A stretch of DNA of 64,000 nt from NCBI RefSeq assembly GCF_039511225.1, contig NZ_CP154261.1, positions 3,844,001 to 3,908,000 on the forward strand, given 5' to 3'. The stretch's first letter is position 1. Every line of letters starts with the position of its first letter. A program made the position numbers and the translations under genes. Source of the stretch: Sphingobacterium multivorum. GTDB taxonomy: Bacteria; Bacteroidota; Bacteroidia; Sphingobacteriales; Sphingobacteriaceae. Shown here piece after piece: positions 8,850 to 17,505 of this stretch. A model generated the notes under the pieces. It worked only from the letters and a program-made list of their open reading frames with translations. It made no database searches and had not been told where the DNA came from.

Positions 8850-9173
8850 ATGAACAATTTTATTGTATATATATCAACTGACAACAACCGGAAGCATTTT
8901 AAAATCGGCCTCAGTTCCAACATGTTTAGCACAGTAATGGAATTACAGCAGTCCAATAGTTTTATTTTCAATCAGGGCCCACATTTAAATCGAATAATCT
9001 ACACAGAGTCTTTTACAAATTGTGAGACCGCCAATACGAGAATAAGTGAACTACGGCATTTCACACCCATGCAAGTCGAACGGCTAATCCGTAAATATAA
9101 TCCCAACTGGAATAATCTTTTCCCACAGCAACACCAAGCTTTCACCAAGAGAGATTCCAACCACGCAGCTTAA
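8850..9173 (+). CDS. small GIY-YIG-fold protein with degenerate motif
   Basis: The 107-residue product aligns by eye with the UPF0213-type GIY-YIG domain: VYI at 6-8 and KIG at 18-20 take the places of GIY and YIG, a central strand IIYTESF (49-55) corresponds to the LVYFE strand, and residues 61-90 (ANTRISELRH then NPNWNNL) correspond to the A-x-REKxLK helix and NPxWxDL end of that family. The Tyr of YIG is Lys and the Glu that binds the metal appears to be Ile65, so nuclease activity is doubtful. It may be a DNA-binding remnant or a re-tuned enzyme. It is divergent from the LexA-like gene and shares its operator, suggesting damage-inducible expression. The fold assignment is by eye. Confidence 0.6.
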   Translation: MNNFIVYISTDNNRKHFKIGLSSNMFSTVMELQQSNSFIFNQGPHLNRIIYTESFTNCETANTRISELRHFTPMQVERLIRKYNPNWNNLFPQQHQAFTKRDSNHAA

Positions 9174-9183
9174 TATAAAAAAA

Positions 9184-9206
9184 GCCACCTTAGTTAACTA
9201 GGCGGC
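9184..9206. terminator. terminator between the GIY-YIG gene and the PBP gene
   Basis: An imperfect stem (GCC-A-CCT with AGG-C-GGC, plus inner AGTTAACT) preceded by seven A and followed by a T-rich tract; serves convergent genes. Confidence 0.55.
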
Positions 9207-9243
9207 CATCTTTATTTTTTTAGCTATAATCTTTTATGTCGTA

Positions 9244-11640
9244 TTAATTTGGACTACTAAGCTCCTCCAACGAGGACGCCCCTTGGCTATTAACTCCACG
9301 ATCGTCACCTTCAGTATGATTACGCTCAACAGGACGCTCCACACCCTCCTCCTCAGGCCCGATAAATCCTTCATCAGCAGGCTCATCTACTTGTGTGGAA
9401 TCACTCTGCTCTGGCTCTGGGTCACTATAGCGTGGAGTTTCGCATTTGTAAGATTTCGTAATTTCAACAGTAGGACTAGGAAACTTACCCTGTGTATACC
9501 CCAATTGTTTGTCTTTATAAACAGACTCCATATACACCCCAAATATTGGTAATGCTGTACGAGAACCTTCTCCCGAATGAGAATTTTTAAAGTGAATACT
9601 CCGTTCGTCACAGCCAACCCAAACACCTGTCACCAAATCTTTAGTCACCCCCATATACCAACCATCTACATATTCGGAAGAAGTACCTGTCTTTCCTCCG
9701 ATTTCATTTTCCTTATCAAATAAATCCCATTCCCACAATCCCTGAGATGTACCTCCGGGTTCTTCCATACCACCCCGCAACATATACGTCATCAACCAGG
9801 CATCTTGTTTATCCACCACTTGTTTACGCTCCGCCTGAAAAGTGGCAATAACATTACCATCATGATCCTCTATCTTAGACACCAATAAAGGTGAGACACG
9901 CTCACCGTGATTCATCATCGTCGAGTATCCATTCACCATTTCAAAAACAGAAACATCATTAGGTCCTAATCCCACAGAGGCAACAGGATTTAATTTACTT
10001 GTAATACCACAACGGTGTGCCGCATCAACAACTTTCGCGGGCGTAACCATATCAGTTAACTGAACCGTAACCGAATTAATGGAACGCGCCATCGCATGAC
10101 GCAATGACATTTCACGATAGGAAAAATTCCAATCTGCGTTTTTAGGCTCCCACACCTCAACAGAATCTCCTTTATCAATCTTGATCGTAACAGGTTTATC
10201 CGTAATCTTATCACACGGAGACATCCCTGACTCCAAAGCAGCCAAGTATACAAAAGGTTTAAATGTGGACCCCGCTTGTCGCTTCGCCTGCATCACGTGA
10301 TCATACTTAAAATATTGGTGGTTGATCCCACCCACCCATGCTTTAATTTCACCCGAATACGGATCCATAGACATCATGCCTGCATTTAACATCATGGCAT
10401 AATATTTCAAAGAATCCATTGTAGACATATCCTTTTGGATCTTACCACCATCCTTCCAATTATAAACTTCGATCTTCTTCTTTTTATTTAGGAAGTAATT
10501 GATGCTATCAGGGGTATTCGCATATTTTTTACTCAAAAAAGCATAATAAGGAGTTTTCTTTGCCAAATTATCCAGGAAGTTGGGTATAACCTTACCTGAT
10601 AAATCACGCCAAGGCTCCTGGCCCTCCCAGGTATTATTTAGCCGCTGCTGCAATTCAACCATCTGTTTTGCCACAGCTTCTTCCGCGTGCTTCTGGAGCT
10701 TAGAGTTTATCGTCGTGTAAATTTTCAAACCGTCTGTATAGATATCATAATTGTTATCCTCAGACCATTTTTCCAACCATTTAGCTACTGCAGCACGTAA
10801 GTAAGAATCTCCACCTGCATTAAGATCTTGACTATTTGTATTCAAAACAATCTTCTCCTTAACCAGTTTATCATACTCTTCTTTTTTCAGAAAACCGCCT
10901 TTATACATTTGACTTAAAACGGTGTTTTTACGCACAAAAGCATTTTCAGGATTACGAATTGGATTATATAAGGTAGTTCCTTTTAACATACCAATCAAAA
11001 CAGCAGCTTCATTCTGATTCAATTGATTGGCACCTTTTGAAAAATAACGCTTTGCAGCAGTCTCAATCCCATAGGCATTATTACTGAAGGAAACTGTATT
11101 TAAATACATCTCCAAAATCTGATTTTTGGAATAACGTTGCTCCAATTTATAAGCCGTCATCCACTCCTTAAACTTCGTCACCACGAGACCAGCAACGGGA
11201 AGGCGGGTCAACAATCCACCTGCCTTATTATAACGTGTACGATAAAGATTTTTAGCTAATTGTTGCGTAATTGTACTTGCACCCCGCTTATCCCCTTTTA
11301 ATGTAGAGATAATACCTGACCCTAGACCAAAAAAATCAACACCATTATGGCTATAAAAACGCACATCTTCAGTCGCGATTAACGCATTAGTAACAGATTT
11401 GGGAATGCTATCAAAAGGAATTGGATTTCTGTCCTCGTCGAAATACCGTCCAATTAAAACACTATCTGCCGTGTATAATTCCGTAGAGATATTAACACTA
11501 GGCATAACGATATCCTTTTTTGTAGGAGAATAACCAAAGAGCCACAAAAAATTCAATTGTATAGCACATACCAATATAATGATAAAATATATTGCTATAA
11601 CAAGATAACGAAGAATCCTATTCTTAATACGTTTAAACAT
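9244..11640 (-). CDS. class A penicillin-binding protein (PBP1A-type)
   Basis: A bifunctional peptidoglycan synthase of 798 residues. One N-terminal membrane segment (about 10-33) is followed by the GT51 glycosyltransferase with ATEDVRFYSHNGVDFFG (catalytic Glu), GASTITQQLAKNLYRTR and LEMYLNTVSFSNNAYGI. The transpeptidase domain has STFK (about residue 457), SIN (ARSINSVTVQ) and KTG (GGKTGTSSEYVDGW, about 648), the three active-site motifs of beta-lactam-binding enzymes. The last 60 residues are a Glu/Asp/Ser-rich, probably disordered, periplasmic tail. It acts in the periplasm on lipid II. It is monocistronic and divergent from rpoN. Confidence 0.95.
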   Translation of the reverse strand: MFKRIKNRILRYLVIAIYFIIILVCAIQLNFLWLFGYSPTKKDIVMPSVNISTELYTADSVLIGRYFDEDRNPIPFDSIPKSVTNALIATEDVRFYSHNGVDFFGLGSGIISTLKGDKRGASTITQQLAKNLYRTRYNKAGGLLTRLPVAGLVVTKFKEWMTAYKLEQRYSKNQILEMYLNTVSFSNNAYGIETAAKRYFSKGANQLNQNEAAVLIGMLKGTTLYNPIRNPENAFVRKNTVLSQMYKGGFLKKEEYDKLVKEKIVLNTNSQDLNAGGDSYLRAAVAKWLEKWSEDNNYDIYTDGLKIYTTINSKLQKHAEEAVAKQMVELQQRLNNTWEGQEPWRDLSGKVIPNFLDNLAKKTPYYAFLSKKYANTPDSINYFLNKKKKIEVYNWKDGGKIQKDMSTMDSLKYYAMMLNAGMMSMDPYSGEIKAWVGGINHQYFKYDHVMQAKRQAGSTFKPFVYLAALESGMSPCDKITDKPVTIKIDKGDSVEVWEPKNADWNFSYREMSLRHAMARSINSVTVQLTDMVTPAKVVDAAHRCGITSKLNPVASVGLGPNDVSVFEMVNGYSTMMNHGERVSPLLVSKIEDHDGNVIATFQAERKQVVDKQDAWLMTYMLRGGMEEPGGTSQGLWEWDLFDKENEIGGKTGTSSEYVDGWYMGVTKDLVTGVWVGCDERSIHFKNSHSGEGSRTALPIFGVYMESVYKDKQLGYTQGKFPSPTVEITKSYKCETPRYSDPEPEQSDSTQVDEPADEGFIGPEEEGVERPVERNHTEGDDRGVNSQGASSLEELSSPN

Positions 11641-12025
11641 AAATGGAAATTTATCTTATATTCAACACATCCGACCAGCAAAAGGTTTTAAACCCGTCCA
11701 ATATGCCTTTTTGTCTATTTTCAGGGGCTAAATATACAACTAAATAAATCGCTGTAATCAACTATTTACATTTTTTAACAATAAAAAACACCTGCCAAAC
11801 AACTGAAAAATACGACATAATTCGAAAGGATGGGTTTTGGAAATTACAGCCACGATTAAATAACAAAAGACCCGTATGGAGAAAGCAGGCCTAGTCTCAA
11901 ATTTCTTTATCACTTTTTTCCCGCGTTCCACAAATATTATACCTATTTTTTATTTATTATCGATTTTATTTTAAAATAATAATGATATTTGTTTAAATTT
12001 AGATGTAAAAAAGTCAACTATTAGC
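11641..12025. other. 385-bp divergent intergenic region, PBP gene / rpoN
   Basis: It must hold the promoters of both divergent genes. The best rightward candidate is GATATTTG (11984-11991), one base off TAnnTTTG, 34 bases before rpoN, without a clear TTG at the proper distance. No convincing leftward box was found. A 34-codon plus-strand frame at 11643 has no supporting features. No RNA gene or repeat recognised. Confidence 0.4.
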
Positions 12026-13492
12026 ATGTTAAAACAAACATTACAACAAAAGCTATTACAGAAATTGTCCCCGCAGCAAATACAATTTATAAAATTGTTG
12101 CAGGTTCCGACTGTTTCATTAGATGCGAGAATCAAGGAAGAATTAGAAGAAAACCCTGCGTTAGAAGATGGTAGCTTGACTAATATGACCGATCCTATAG
12201 AAGAATACCCCGATAAAGATCCAGACGACAATTTCGACAATGAAGACGGATTCGACTCAGAAGACTTTAGTTTAGAAGACTATATCCAGGAAGATGATTT
12301 CAAAGATTACGGCAACGGCTACGACTATGGAGACGACGATGACGACCGCAAAGAAATGCCTGTTGCTATCCAACACTCCTTTTATGAGCAGTTACAACAA
12401 CAATTAGACCTTTTAGCTTTAGATGACAAGCACTTTTTAATTGGCCAGCAAATTATTGGCAGTCTAGATGACGACGGCTATTTACGCCGCCCCATCATCA
12501 ATCTTGTTGACGACCTCGCTTTTGGCCAAAATGTAATGACCGATGAACAGGAAGTATTGGATATGTTAAAGGTAATTCAAGATTTTGAGCCTGCAGGAAT
12601 TGGAGCACGAGATTTGCAAGAGTGCCTATTGATCCAATTACAAAAAAAGGACACACAAAATCCCACAATCAAACTCGCTATTAAAGTCGTAGCGAATTAC
12701 CTGGAAGAATTCACCAAAAAGCATTATGATAAATTAGAAAAATCTCTAGGCGTTTCATCAGAGGATTTAAAAAACGTAGTCAACGAAATCCTAAAACTTA
12801 ATCCAAAACCAGGAGATTCTGGCGCAGTAGCAGGCAAGCAACTACATATTATCCCGGATTTCCATATCAGCAATAATGATGGAACACTGCATCTGACTTT
12901 AAATGGCCGAAATGCACCTGAGCTCCGCATCAGTCGTGATTACCAACACATGTTTGAACATTACGAGAAATCAGATCAAAAGGATAAAAAAATGAAAGAG
13001 GCTGTGCAATTCGTCAAACAAAAACTGGATTCAGCCAAATGGTTTATTGATGCAATAAAACAGCGTCAACAAACCCTACTAAAAACAATGAATGCAATCA
13101 TGGAATACCAATATGATTATTTCCTCACTGGTGATGATCGTAAGCTAAAACCAATGATATTAAAAGACATCGCCGACAAAATCGATATGGATATATCAAC
13201 TGTGTCACGGGTAGCAAATTCAAAATACGTACAAACAGAATTTGGAACATTTCTCTTAAAATCGTTTTTCTCTGAAGCTATTCAAACGGATTCTGGTGAA
13301 GAAGTCTCCAATAAAGAGGTTAAGAAAATATTGGAGGAGTGCATCGCAAAAGAAAATAAACGGAAGCCCTTAGCCGACGAGAAACTCACCGAGATTCTCA
13401 AAGAAAAAGGTTACAATATTGCGCGGCGAACGGTTGCAAAATATCGGGAAGCATTGAACATTCCGGTAGCAAGATTACGAAAAGAGCTCTAA
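12026..13492 (+). CDS. rpoN: RNA polymerase sigma-54 factor
   Basis: Sigma-54 (488 residues) directs RNA polymerase to -24/-12 promoters and needs an AAA+ activator. Region I is the Gln-rich LSPQQIQFIKLLQVPTVSLDARIKEELEENPALE that contacts activators. It is followed by a very acidic region II (Asp/Glu-rich, about 55-115). The core-binding domain is at about 120-290, and the HTH region contains LKDIADKIDMDISTVSRVANSKYVQTEFG. The RpoN box is ARRTVAKYREALNIP (about 468-482). No activator or obvious -24/-12 promoter is present in this window. A terminator overlaps the stop codon. Confidence 0.96.
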   Translation: MLKQTLQQKLLQKLSPQQIQFIKLLQVPTVSLDARIKEELEENPALEDGSLTNMTDPIEEYPDKDPDDNFDNEDGFDSEDFSLEDYIQEDDFKDYGNGYDYGDDDDDRKEMPVAIQHSFYEQLQQQLDLLALDDKHFLIGQQIIGSLDDDGYLRRPIINLVDDLAFGQNVMTDEQEVLDMLKVIQDFEPAGIGARDLQECLLIQLQKKDTQNPTIKLAIKVVANYLEEFTKKHYDKLEKSLGVSSEDLKNVVNEILKLNPKPGDSGAVAGKQLHIIPDFHISNNDGTLHLTLNGRNAPELRISRDYQHMFEHYEKSDQKDKKMKEAVQFVKQKLDSAKWFIDAIKQRQQTLLKTMNAIMEYQYDYFLTGDDRKLKPMILKDIADKIDMDISTVSRVANSKYVQTEFGTFLLKSFFSEAIQTDSGEEVSNKEVKKILEECIAKENKRKPLADEKLTEILKEKGYNIARRTVAKYREALNIPVARLRKEL

Positions 13493-13503
13493 GAGCTCTT
13501 TTT
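13480..13503 (+). terminator. terminator overlapping the rpoN stop codon
   Basis: AAAAGAGC and GCTCTTTT arms around a short loop made from the self-complementary GAGCTC repeats, followed by a T-rich tract TTTGTTTTTC. The stop codon TAA (13490-13492) sits in the loop. Confidence 0.75.
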
Positions 13504-13538
13504 GTTTTTCCTACCGACCAAATCCAAATTAAGAATAG

Positions 13539-13546
13539 TATCTTTG
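13539..13546 (+). promoter_or_regulatory. -7 box for aguB
   Basis: TATCTTTG, a full match to TAnnTTTG, 26 bases before the aguB ATG; no clear TTG at -33. Confidence 0.55.
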
Positions 13547-13572
13547 TGCTGTATTAAAATAAGCATTAAAGA

Positions 13573-14448
13573 ATGAGCAAAGTAAAAGTTGGAGTTGTAC
13601 AGATGAGCTGTACCGCAAGCAAACAAGAGAATCTCGAAAAAGCTATCGCTAAAGTAAAAGAAGCCGCTGCAAAAGGTGCGCAAATTGTGTGTCTGCAAGA
13701 ACTATTTACCTCTTTATATTTCTGCGATGTGGAAGATTATGACAATTTCGCACTGGCTGAAGCCATTCCGGGTCCATCAACGGACGCCCTATCGGCTGTT
13801 GCTAAAGAAGCAGGTGTCGTCATTATCGCTTCATTATTTGAAAAAAGAGCAGAAGGACTGTACCATAATACAACCGCTGTATTGGATGCAGACGGTTCCT
13901 ATTTAGGAAAATATCGCAAAATGCATATTCCAGATGACCCTGCGTTTTACGAAAAATTCTATTTTACTCCAGGCGATTTAGGCTACAAAGTATTCAAAAC
14001 AAAATTTGGAAGAATAGGCATCTTAATTTGCTGGGATCAATGGTATCCGGAAGCATCTCGAATTACCGCATTGATGGGTGCCGAAATTTTATTCTATCCT
14101 ACTGCTATTGGATGGGCAACAGACCAAGATGAAGAAACCAACAAAGATCAATATAATGCATGGCAAACAATACAACGCTCCCATGCCGTTGCAAACGGCG
14201 TTCCTGTTGTATCCGTTAACCGTGTGGGATTTGAACAAAATGGTGCAATGAAATTCTGGGGTGGAAGCTTCGTGACGAATGGACAAGGTAAATTACTGTA
14301 CCTTGCTTCACATGACAAAGAAGAAATTGAGGTCGTCGAACTAGATTTAAATGAATCGGACTATTTCAGAAAACATTGGCCATTTTTGAGAGACCGAAGA
14401 ATCGAAACATACGCGCCGATCACCAAACGTTTTATTGACGAAGACTAA
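13573..14448 (+). CDS. aguB: N-carbamoylputrescine amidase
   Basis: This 291-residue nitrilase-superfamily enzyme converts N-carbamoylputrescine to putrescine, CO2 and ammonia, the last step from agmatine. The Glu-Lys-Cys triad is visible: Glu in CLQELFTSLYFC (about 42), Lys in KYRKMHIPDDPAFYEKFYF (about 118) and Cys in GILICWDQWYPEASRI (about 153). The YFCDVEDYDNFALAE and KFYFTPGD segments are typical of AguB rather than of other C-N hydrolases. The agmatine deiminase gene follows in the same direction, which confirms the pathway. Confidence 0.94.
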   Translation: MSKVKVGVVQMSCTASKQENLEKAIAKVKEAAAKGAQIVCLQELFTSLYFCDVEDYDNFALAEAIPGPSTDALSAVAKEAGVVIIASLFEKRAEGLYHNTTAVLDADGSYLGKYRKMHIPDDPAFYEKFYFTPGDLGYKVFKTKFGRIGILICWDQWYPEASRITALMGAEILFYPTAIGWATDQDEETNKDQYNAWQTIQRSHAVANGVPVVSVNRVGFEQNGAMKFWGGSFVTNGQGKLLYLASHDKEEIEVVELDLNESDYFRKHWPFLRDRRIETYAPITKRFIDED

Positions 14449-14461
14449 TATTGGATATGCT

Positions 14462-14519
14462 AGCCATTTCAGTTTCGAAGGCATACCAATGTGCTGAAAC
14501 AAACTGAAATGGCTTTTTT
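14462..14519 (+). terminator. terminator between aguB and aguA
   Basis: Perfect 14-bp stem (14462-14475 with 14501-14514), 25-base loop, then five T. The two pathway genes are therefore probably not a simple operon. Confidence 0.7.
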
Positions 14520-14537
14520 AATCCCGCTAAAATAAGT

Positions 14538-15614
14538 ATGGAACAAAAAAAAACATTCACCCTGGACTATTTTGACAATTCCCCAAAACAACAGGGCTTC
14601 TCTTTTCCCGCAGAATGGGCAAAGCAAGAAGCCTTATGGTTGAGCTGGCCACATAAAGAGGAATCTTGGCCCGGGAAGATCGAAACAATATACAAACCTT
14701 ATTGCGAATTTATTAAAGCCGTAGCAGCAGGGCAAAAAGTAAGGATTAACGTCGCTAATGAGGAAATGCAAAATTTTGCTATTACCGCACTCAAAGAAGT
14801 GACAACAGATTTTAGCAATATCGAATTCTACTTTAATCCGACTAACGATGCTTGGTGTAGAGACCACGGTCCCGCTTTTATTATTAACCAAGCAACAAAT
14901 CAAAAAGCAGTAGTCGACTGGGGCTATAATGCCTGGGGTGGAAAATACCCTCCTTTCGACCTGGACGATATTGTTCCGACACGTATTGCCACAACATTCA
15001 ACCTTCCTCTATTTGTCCCTGATATCGTCATGGAAGGCGGTTCAGTTGAGTTTAATGGCGCAGGAACAATCATGACAACAACTGCTTGTCTATTGAATAA
15101 AAACCGAAATCCACACCTGACAAAAGAGCAGATAGAAACTTATTTAAAAGAATTTTACGGTCAGGAACAGGTTTTATGGCTTGGAGACGGTATCGTTGGA
15201 GACGACACCGATGGGCACATTGACGATATTACACGTTTCGTCAACGAAAATACCGTTTTAACAGTTGTCGAGGAAGATCCAACGGATGAAAACTACGAGA
15301 TACTTCAAGAAAATCTAGCAACACTTCGTTCATTTAGACTCTTAAATGGAGAACCTCTGCATATCATTGAGCTCCCAATGCCAGCACCGGTCATCTATGA
15401 CGAAACAAGACTGCCTGCTTCTTATGCTAATTTCTACATTGCAAACGATGTCGTTGTCGTGCCGATCTTCAACGATAAAAATGACCAAAGAGCACTGGAT
15501 ATTATTCAAGACTGTTTCCCTACACGTAAAGTCATCGGTATAAATTCCGTGGACATTATTTGGGGGCTGGGAAGTTTCCACTGTTTAAGCCAGCAGGAGC
15601 CGGCACTGAGCTAA
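14538..15614 (+). CDS. aguA: agmatine deiminase
   Basis: The 358-residue enzyme hydrolyses agmatine to N-carbamoylputrescine and ammonia. It belongs to the PPAD guanidino-group-modifying family: WLSWPHKEESWP at the N-terminus, NDAWCRDHGPAF (substrate Asp/His), MEGGSVEFNG (Glu), GDDTDGHIDDITRFV (catalytic His) and GLGSFHCLSQQEP with the nucleophilic Cys near residue 348. Length and motif order fit AguA of bacteria and plants. Downstream is a strong bidirectional terminator. With aguB it gives a complete agmatine-to-putrescine route; no arginine decarboxylase gene is in the window. Confidence 0.95.
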   Translation: MEQKKTFTLDYFDNSPKQQGFSFPAEWAKQEALWLSWPHKEESWPGKIETIYKPYCEFIKAVAAGQKVRINVANEEMQNFAITALKEVTTDFSNIEFYFNPTNDAWCRDHGPAFIINQATNQKAVVDWGYNAWGGKYPPFDLDDIVPTRIATTFNLPLFVPDIVMEGGSVEFNGAGTIMTTTACLLNKNRNPHLTKEQIETYLKEFYGQEQVLWLGDGIVGDDTDGHIDDITRFVNENTVLTVVEEDPTDENYEILQENLATLRSFRLLNGEPLHIIELPMPAPVIYDETRLPASYANFYIANDVVVVPIFNDKNDQRALDIIQDCFPTRKVIGINSVDIIWGLGSFHCLSQQEPALS

Positions 15615-15629
15615 AAAAACTGTCCATAG

Positions 15630-15675
15630 AAAAAATGTCCCCAAAAAGTTAAACACTCTTTTGGGGACATTTTTT
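15630..15675. terminator. bidirectional terminator between aguA and the DeoR-type gene
   Basis: Perfect 17-bp stem (15630-15646 with 15659-15675) with A6/T6 ends and a 12-base loop; convergent genes on both sides. Confidence 0.9.
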
Positions 15676-15719
15676 ATGATAAAAAGACGAGCATAGTTTT
15701 GAGTTTTTGTTAAACTGTG

Positions 15720-16481
15720 TTAAACAACTATGACGTTTACCCCAGCTTTTTCTAACGATTCCACAAAGCTTGTATTTACTTTGTCATCGGTAATTAATAT
15801 ATCAATTTTATCAAAACCACAAATTCGTCCGAAACTTCTTCTTCCAAATTTGGAAGAATCTGCAAGAACGACAACTTTTTGAGCCGTATCGATCATAATG
15901 CGATTTAATTGAGCCTCCTGCGCACTTGACGTGGATACCCCGTACTCCAGGTCAATCCCGTCCACGCCCAAAAACAATTTACTGCAATAAAAATCCTGTA
16001 ATAAATTTTCTGCATACTTTCCCGTTACGGATGTTGAGGTCTTGCGAAGCGTCCCCCCCATCTGCATGATTTCAACCGAAGGATATTTGATCAATTCCAT
16101 TGCAACATTCAATGCTGAAGTCACTACAGTAATATTTCCTTTAGGAACAATCTGCTTTGCTAGCGACTGCATGGTCGTTCCTGAAGCTATAATGATGGAA
16201 TCATTTTCCTCAATCATTTCAGCCGCTTTTTTCCCGATCCTGCTTTTATCATCCGAACGAAGTTTCTCTTTTTCAAATACGGTACGATCAGTCGTATAAG
16301 GATTATATTGTGTTGCCCCGCCATGCGTTCTAAACAACAATCCACTATCTTCCAACAAGGTCAAATCCTTCCGAATGGTCACAGAGGAAACGCCCAATTC
16401 CTCACATAGATCAATTACCTGAACTACGCCGACTTCCTTTAATTGTTTTAAGATATATTGATGTCTCTCTACATTTGTCAT
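15720..16481 (-). CDS. DeoR/GlpR-family transcriptional regulator
   Basis: A 253-residue repressor-type protein. The N-terminal 55 residues are the DeoR winged helix (MTNVERHQYILKQLKEVG, then LCEELGVSSVTIRKDLTLLEDSGLLFRTHGGA). The rest is the DeoR sensor domain, a sugar-phosphate-isomerase-like fold that usually binds a phosphorylated sugar; IASGTTMQSLAKQI and KLFLGVDGID are typical segments. Such regulators normally control a neighbouring sugar catabolic operon, but neither neighbour here is one, so the target and effector are unknown. Transcribed alone, ending at the terminator shared with aguA. Confidence 0.88.
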   Translation of the reverse strand: MTNVERHQYILKQLKEVGVVQVIDLCEELGVSSVTIRKDLTLLEDSGLLFRTHGGATQYNPYTTDRTVFEKEKLRSDDKSRIGKKAAEMIEENDSIIIASGTTMQSLAKQIVPKGNITVVTSALNVAMELIKYPSVEIMQMGGTLRKTSTSVTGKYAENLLQDFYCSKLFLGVDGIDLEYGVSTSSAQEAQLNRIMIDTAQKVVVLADSSKFGRRSFGRICGFDKIDILITDDKVNTSFVESLEKAGVNVIVV

Positions 16482-16701
16482 GGCTCTATTATAATATGGT
16501 GTTAAAATACTAATCTATTATCGGTTTGTTCAAAGGAAAACACCAATATCCGGCAAAAATTTCTCGATATCGGTAAATTCCCACAAATATGACCCTCTAC
16601 TTAAATTTCCCATAGTAGAATTGATGTTAAAATAATGAAATTATTTAATTTTTTCACCTTGGTAGTCACAAATTCATTTTTCTTTTTAAAATAAAAATGA
16701 A

Positions 16702-17490
16702 TTAAAATTGCAAAGGATCGGGCAGGACATATTCATACTCCAGTTCCTCTTGAAGTAATTCACCCCTAACTATTTTTTGAATCGTATTCGTTGCTTCGAA
16801 TGCAAGTGGCAAAATATAGCCATATTTTTTTGCCGACGCTAGAATTACGTCCTTTTTTTTAGGATGTAAAGGAGCAACAACATTGTATACAGTATGTTTA
16901 AGCACATTGCAAGATGCCGCCTCTAACAGTCTGATCACATCATCGATATGAACAAAATTGGCAGGCTGTTCACCCGTCGTACAAATACGTTCGGAAAAAT
17001 ATTTGGCAAAAACACGGTTTTTACCAAACAAACCTCCTAATCGATAAATTATCGTATCAGCCAATCCCAACATGCATGCTTCAGCAAGCAAGAGTTTTGA
17101 TGAGAGCTCGGTTGTATCTGCATAGGATTCATCAAATACAGCATCTTTATCCGGATAAATTCCAATAGAGCTCAGAAAGACTTGTTTCTTCCAAGTAATG
17201 TGCCTGTAAAATGATTTAATATTCGAAAATCTGTTTTCAAGAATCGCTACGCTATTTTTCTGACTTGCCGGTACACTGTTTAATACGAAGTCAAATTGAG
17301 TAGGTAAATCTATCCTTGCTGGAAAGTTTTCATAATCAAAGTCTAGAATAAATGAAAAAATACCATCGGCATTAAGCCGATGGTATTTTTCAGATGTTGT
17401 CGTACTAGCCCAAACCTCATGGCCTTGATACTTCATATGTAGCGCAAAAGATTCTGCAAGCCAACCACATCCCAAAATGAGTATCCTCAT
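16702..17490 (-). CDS. NAD(P)-binding protein, nucleoside-diphosphate-sugar epimerase-like (YeeZ-type)
   Basis: The 262-residue product starts MRILILGCGWLAESFALHMKYQGHEV, a Rossmann fold with GxGWxA in place of the usual GxxGxxG, as in the YeeZ/extended-SDR group. Further typical pieces are FVLNSVPAS, FLSSIGIYPD, YRLGGLFGKNR and FVHIDDVIRLLEA. The usual catalytic YxxxK pair of true epimerases is not evident, so enzymatic activity is uncertain. It starts 15 bases after the proS stop codon and is probably cotranscribed with it. Confidence 0.7.
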   Translation of the reverse strand: MRILILGCGWLAESFALHMKYQGHEVWASTTTSEKYHRLNADGIFSFILDFDYENFPARIDLPTQFDFVLNSVPASQKNSVAILENRFSNIKSFYRHITWKKQVFLSSIGIYPDKDAVFDESYADTTELSSKLLLAEACMLGLADTIIYRLGGLFGKNRVFAKYFSERICTTGEQPANFVHIDDVIRLLEAASCNVLKHTVYNVVAPLHPKKKDVILASAKKYGYILPLAFEATNTIQKIVRGELLQEELEYEYVLPDPLQF

Positions 17491-17505
17491 ATTCTGATAA
17501 GACTA

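Noticed and set aside
11643-11747. 34-codon plus-strand frame between the PBP gene and rpoN
   Set aside because: No supporting signals; a frame of this length is expected by chance.
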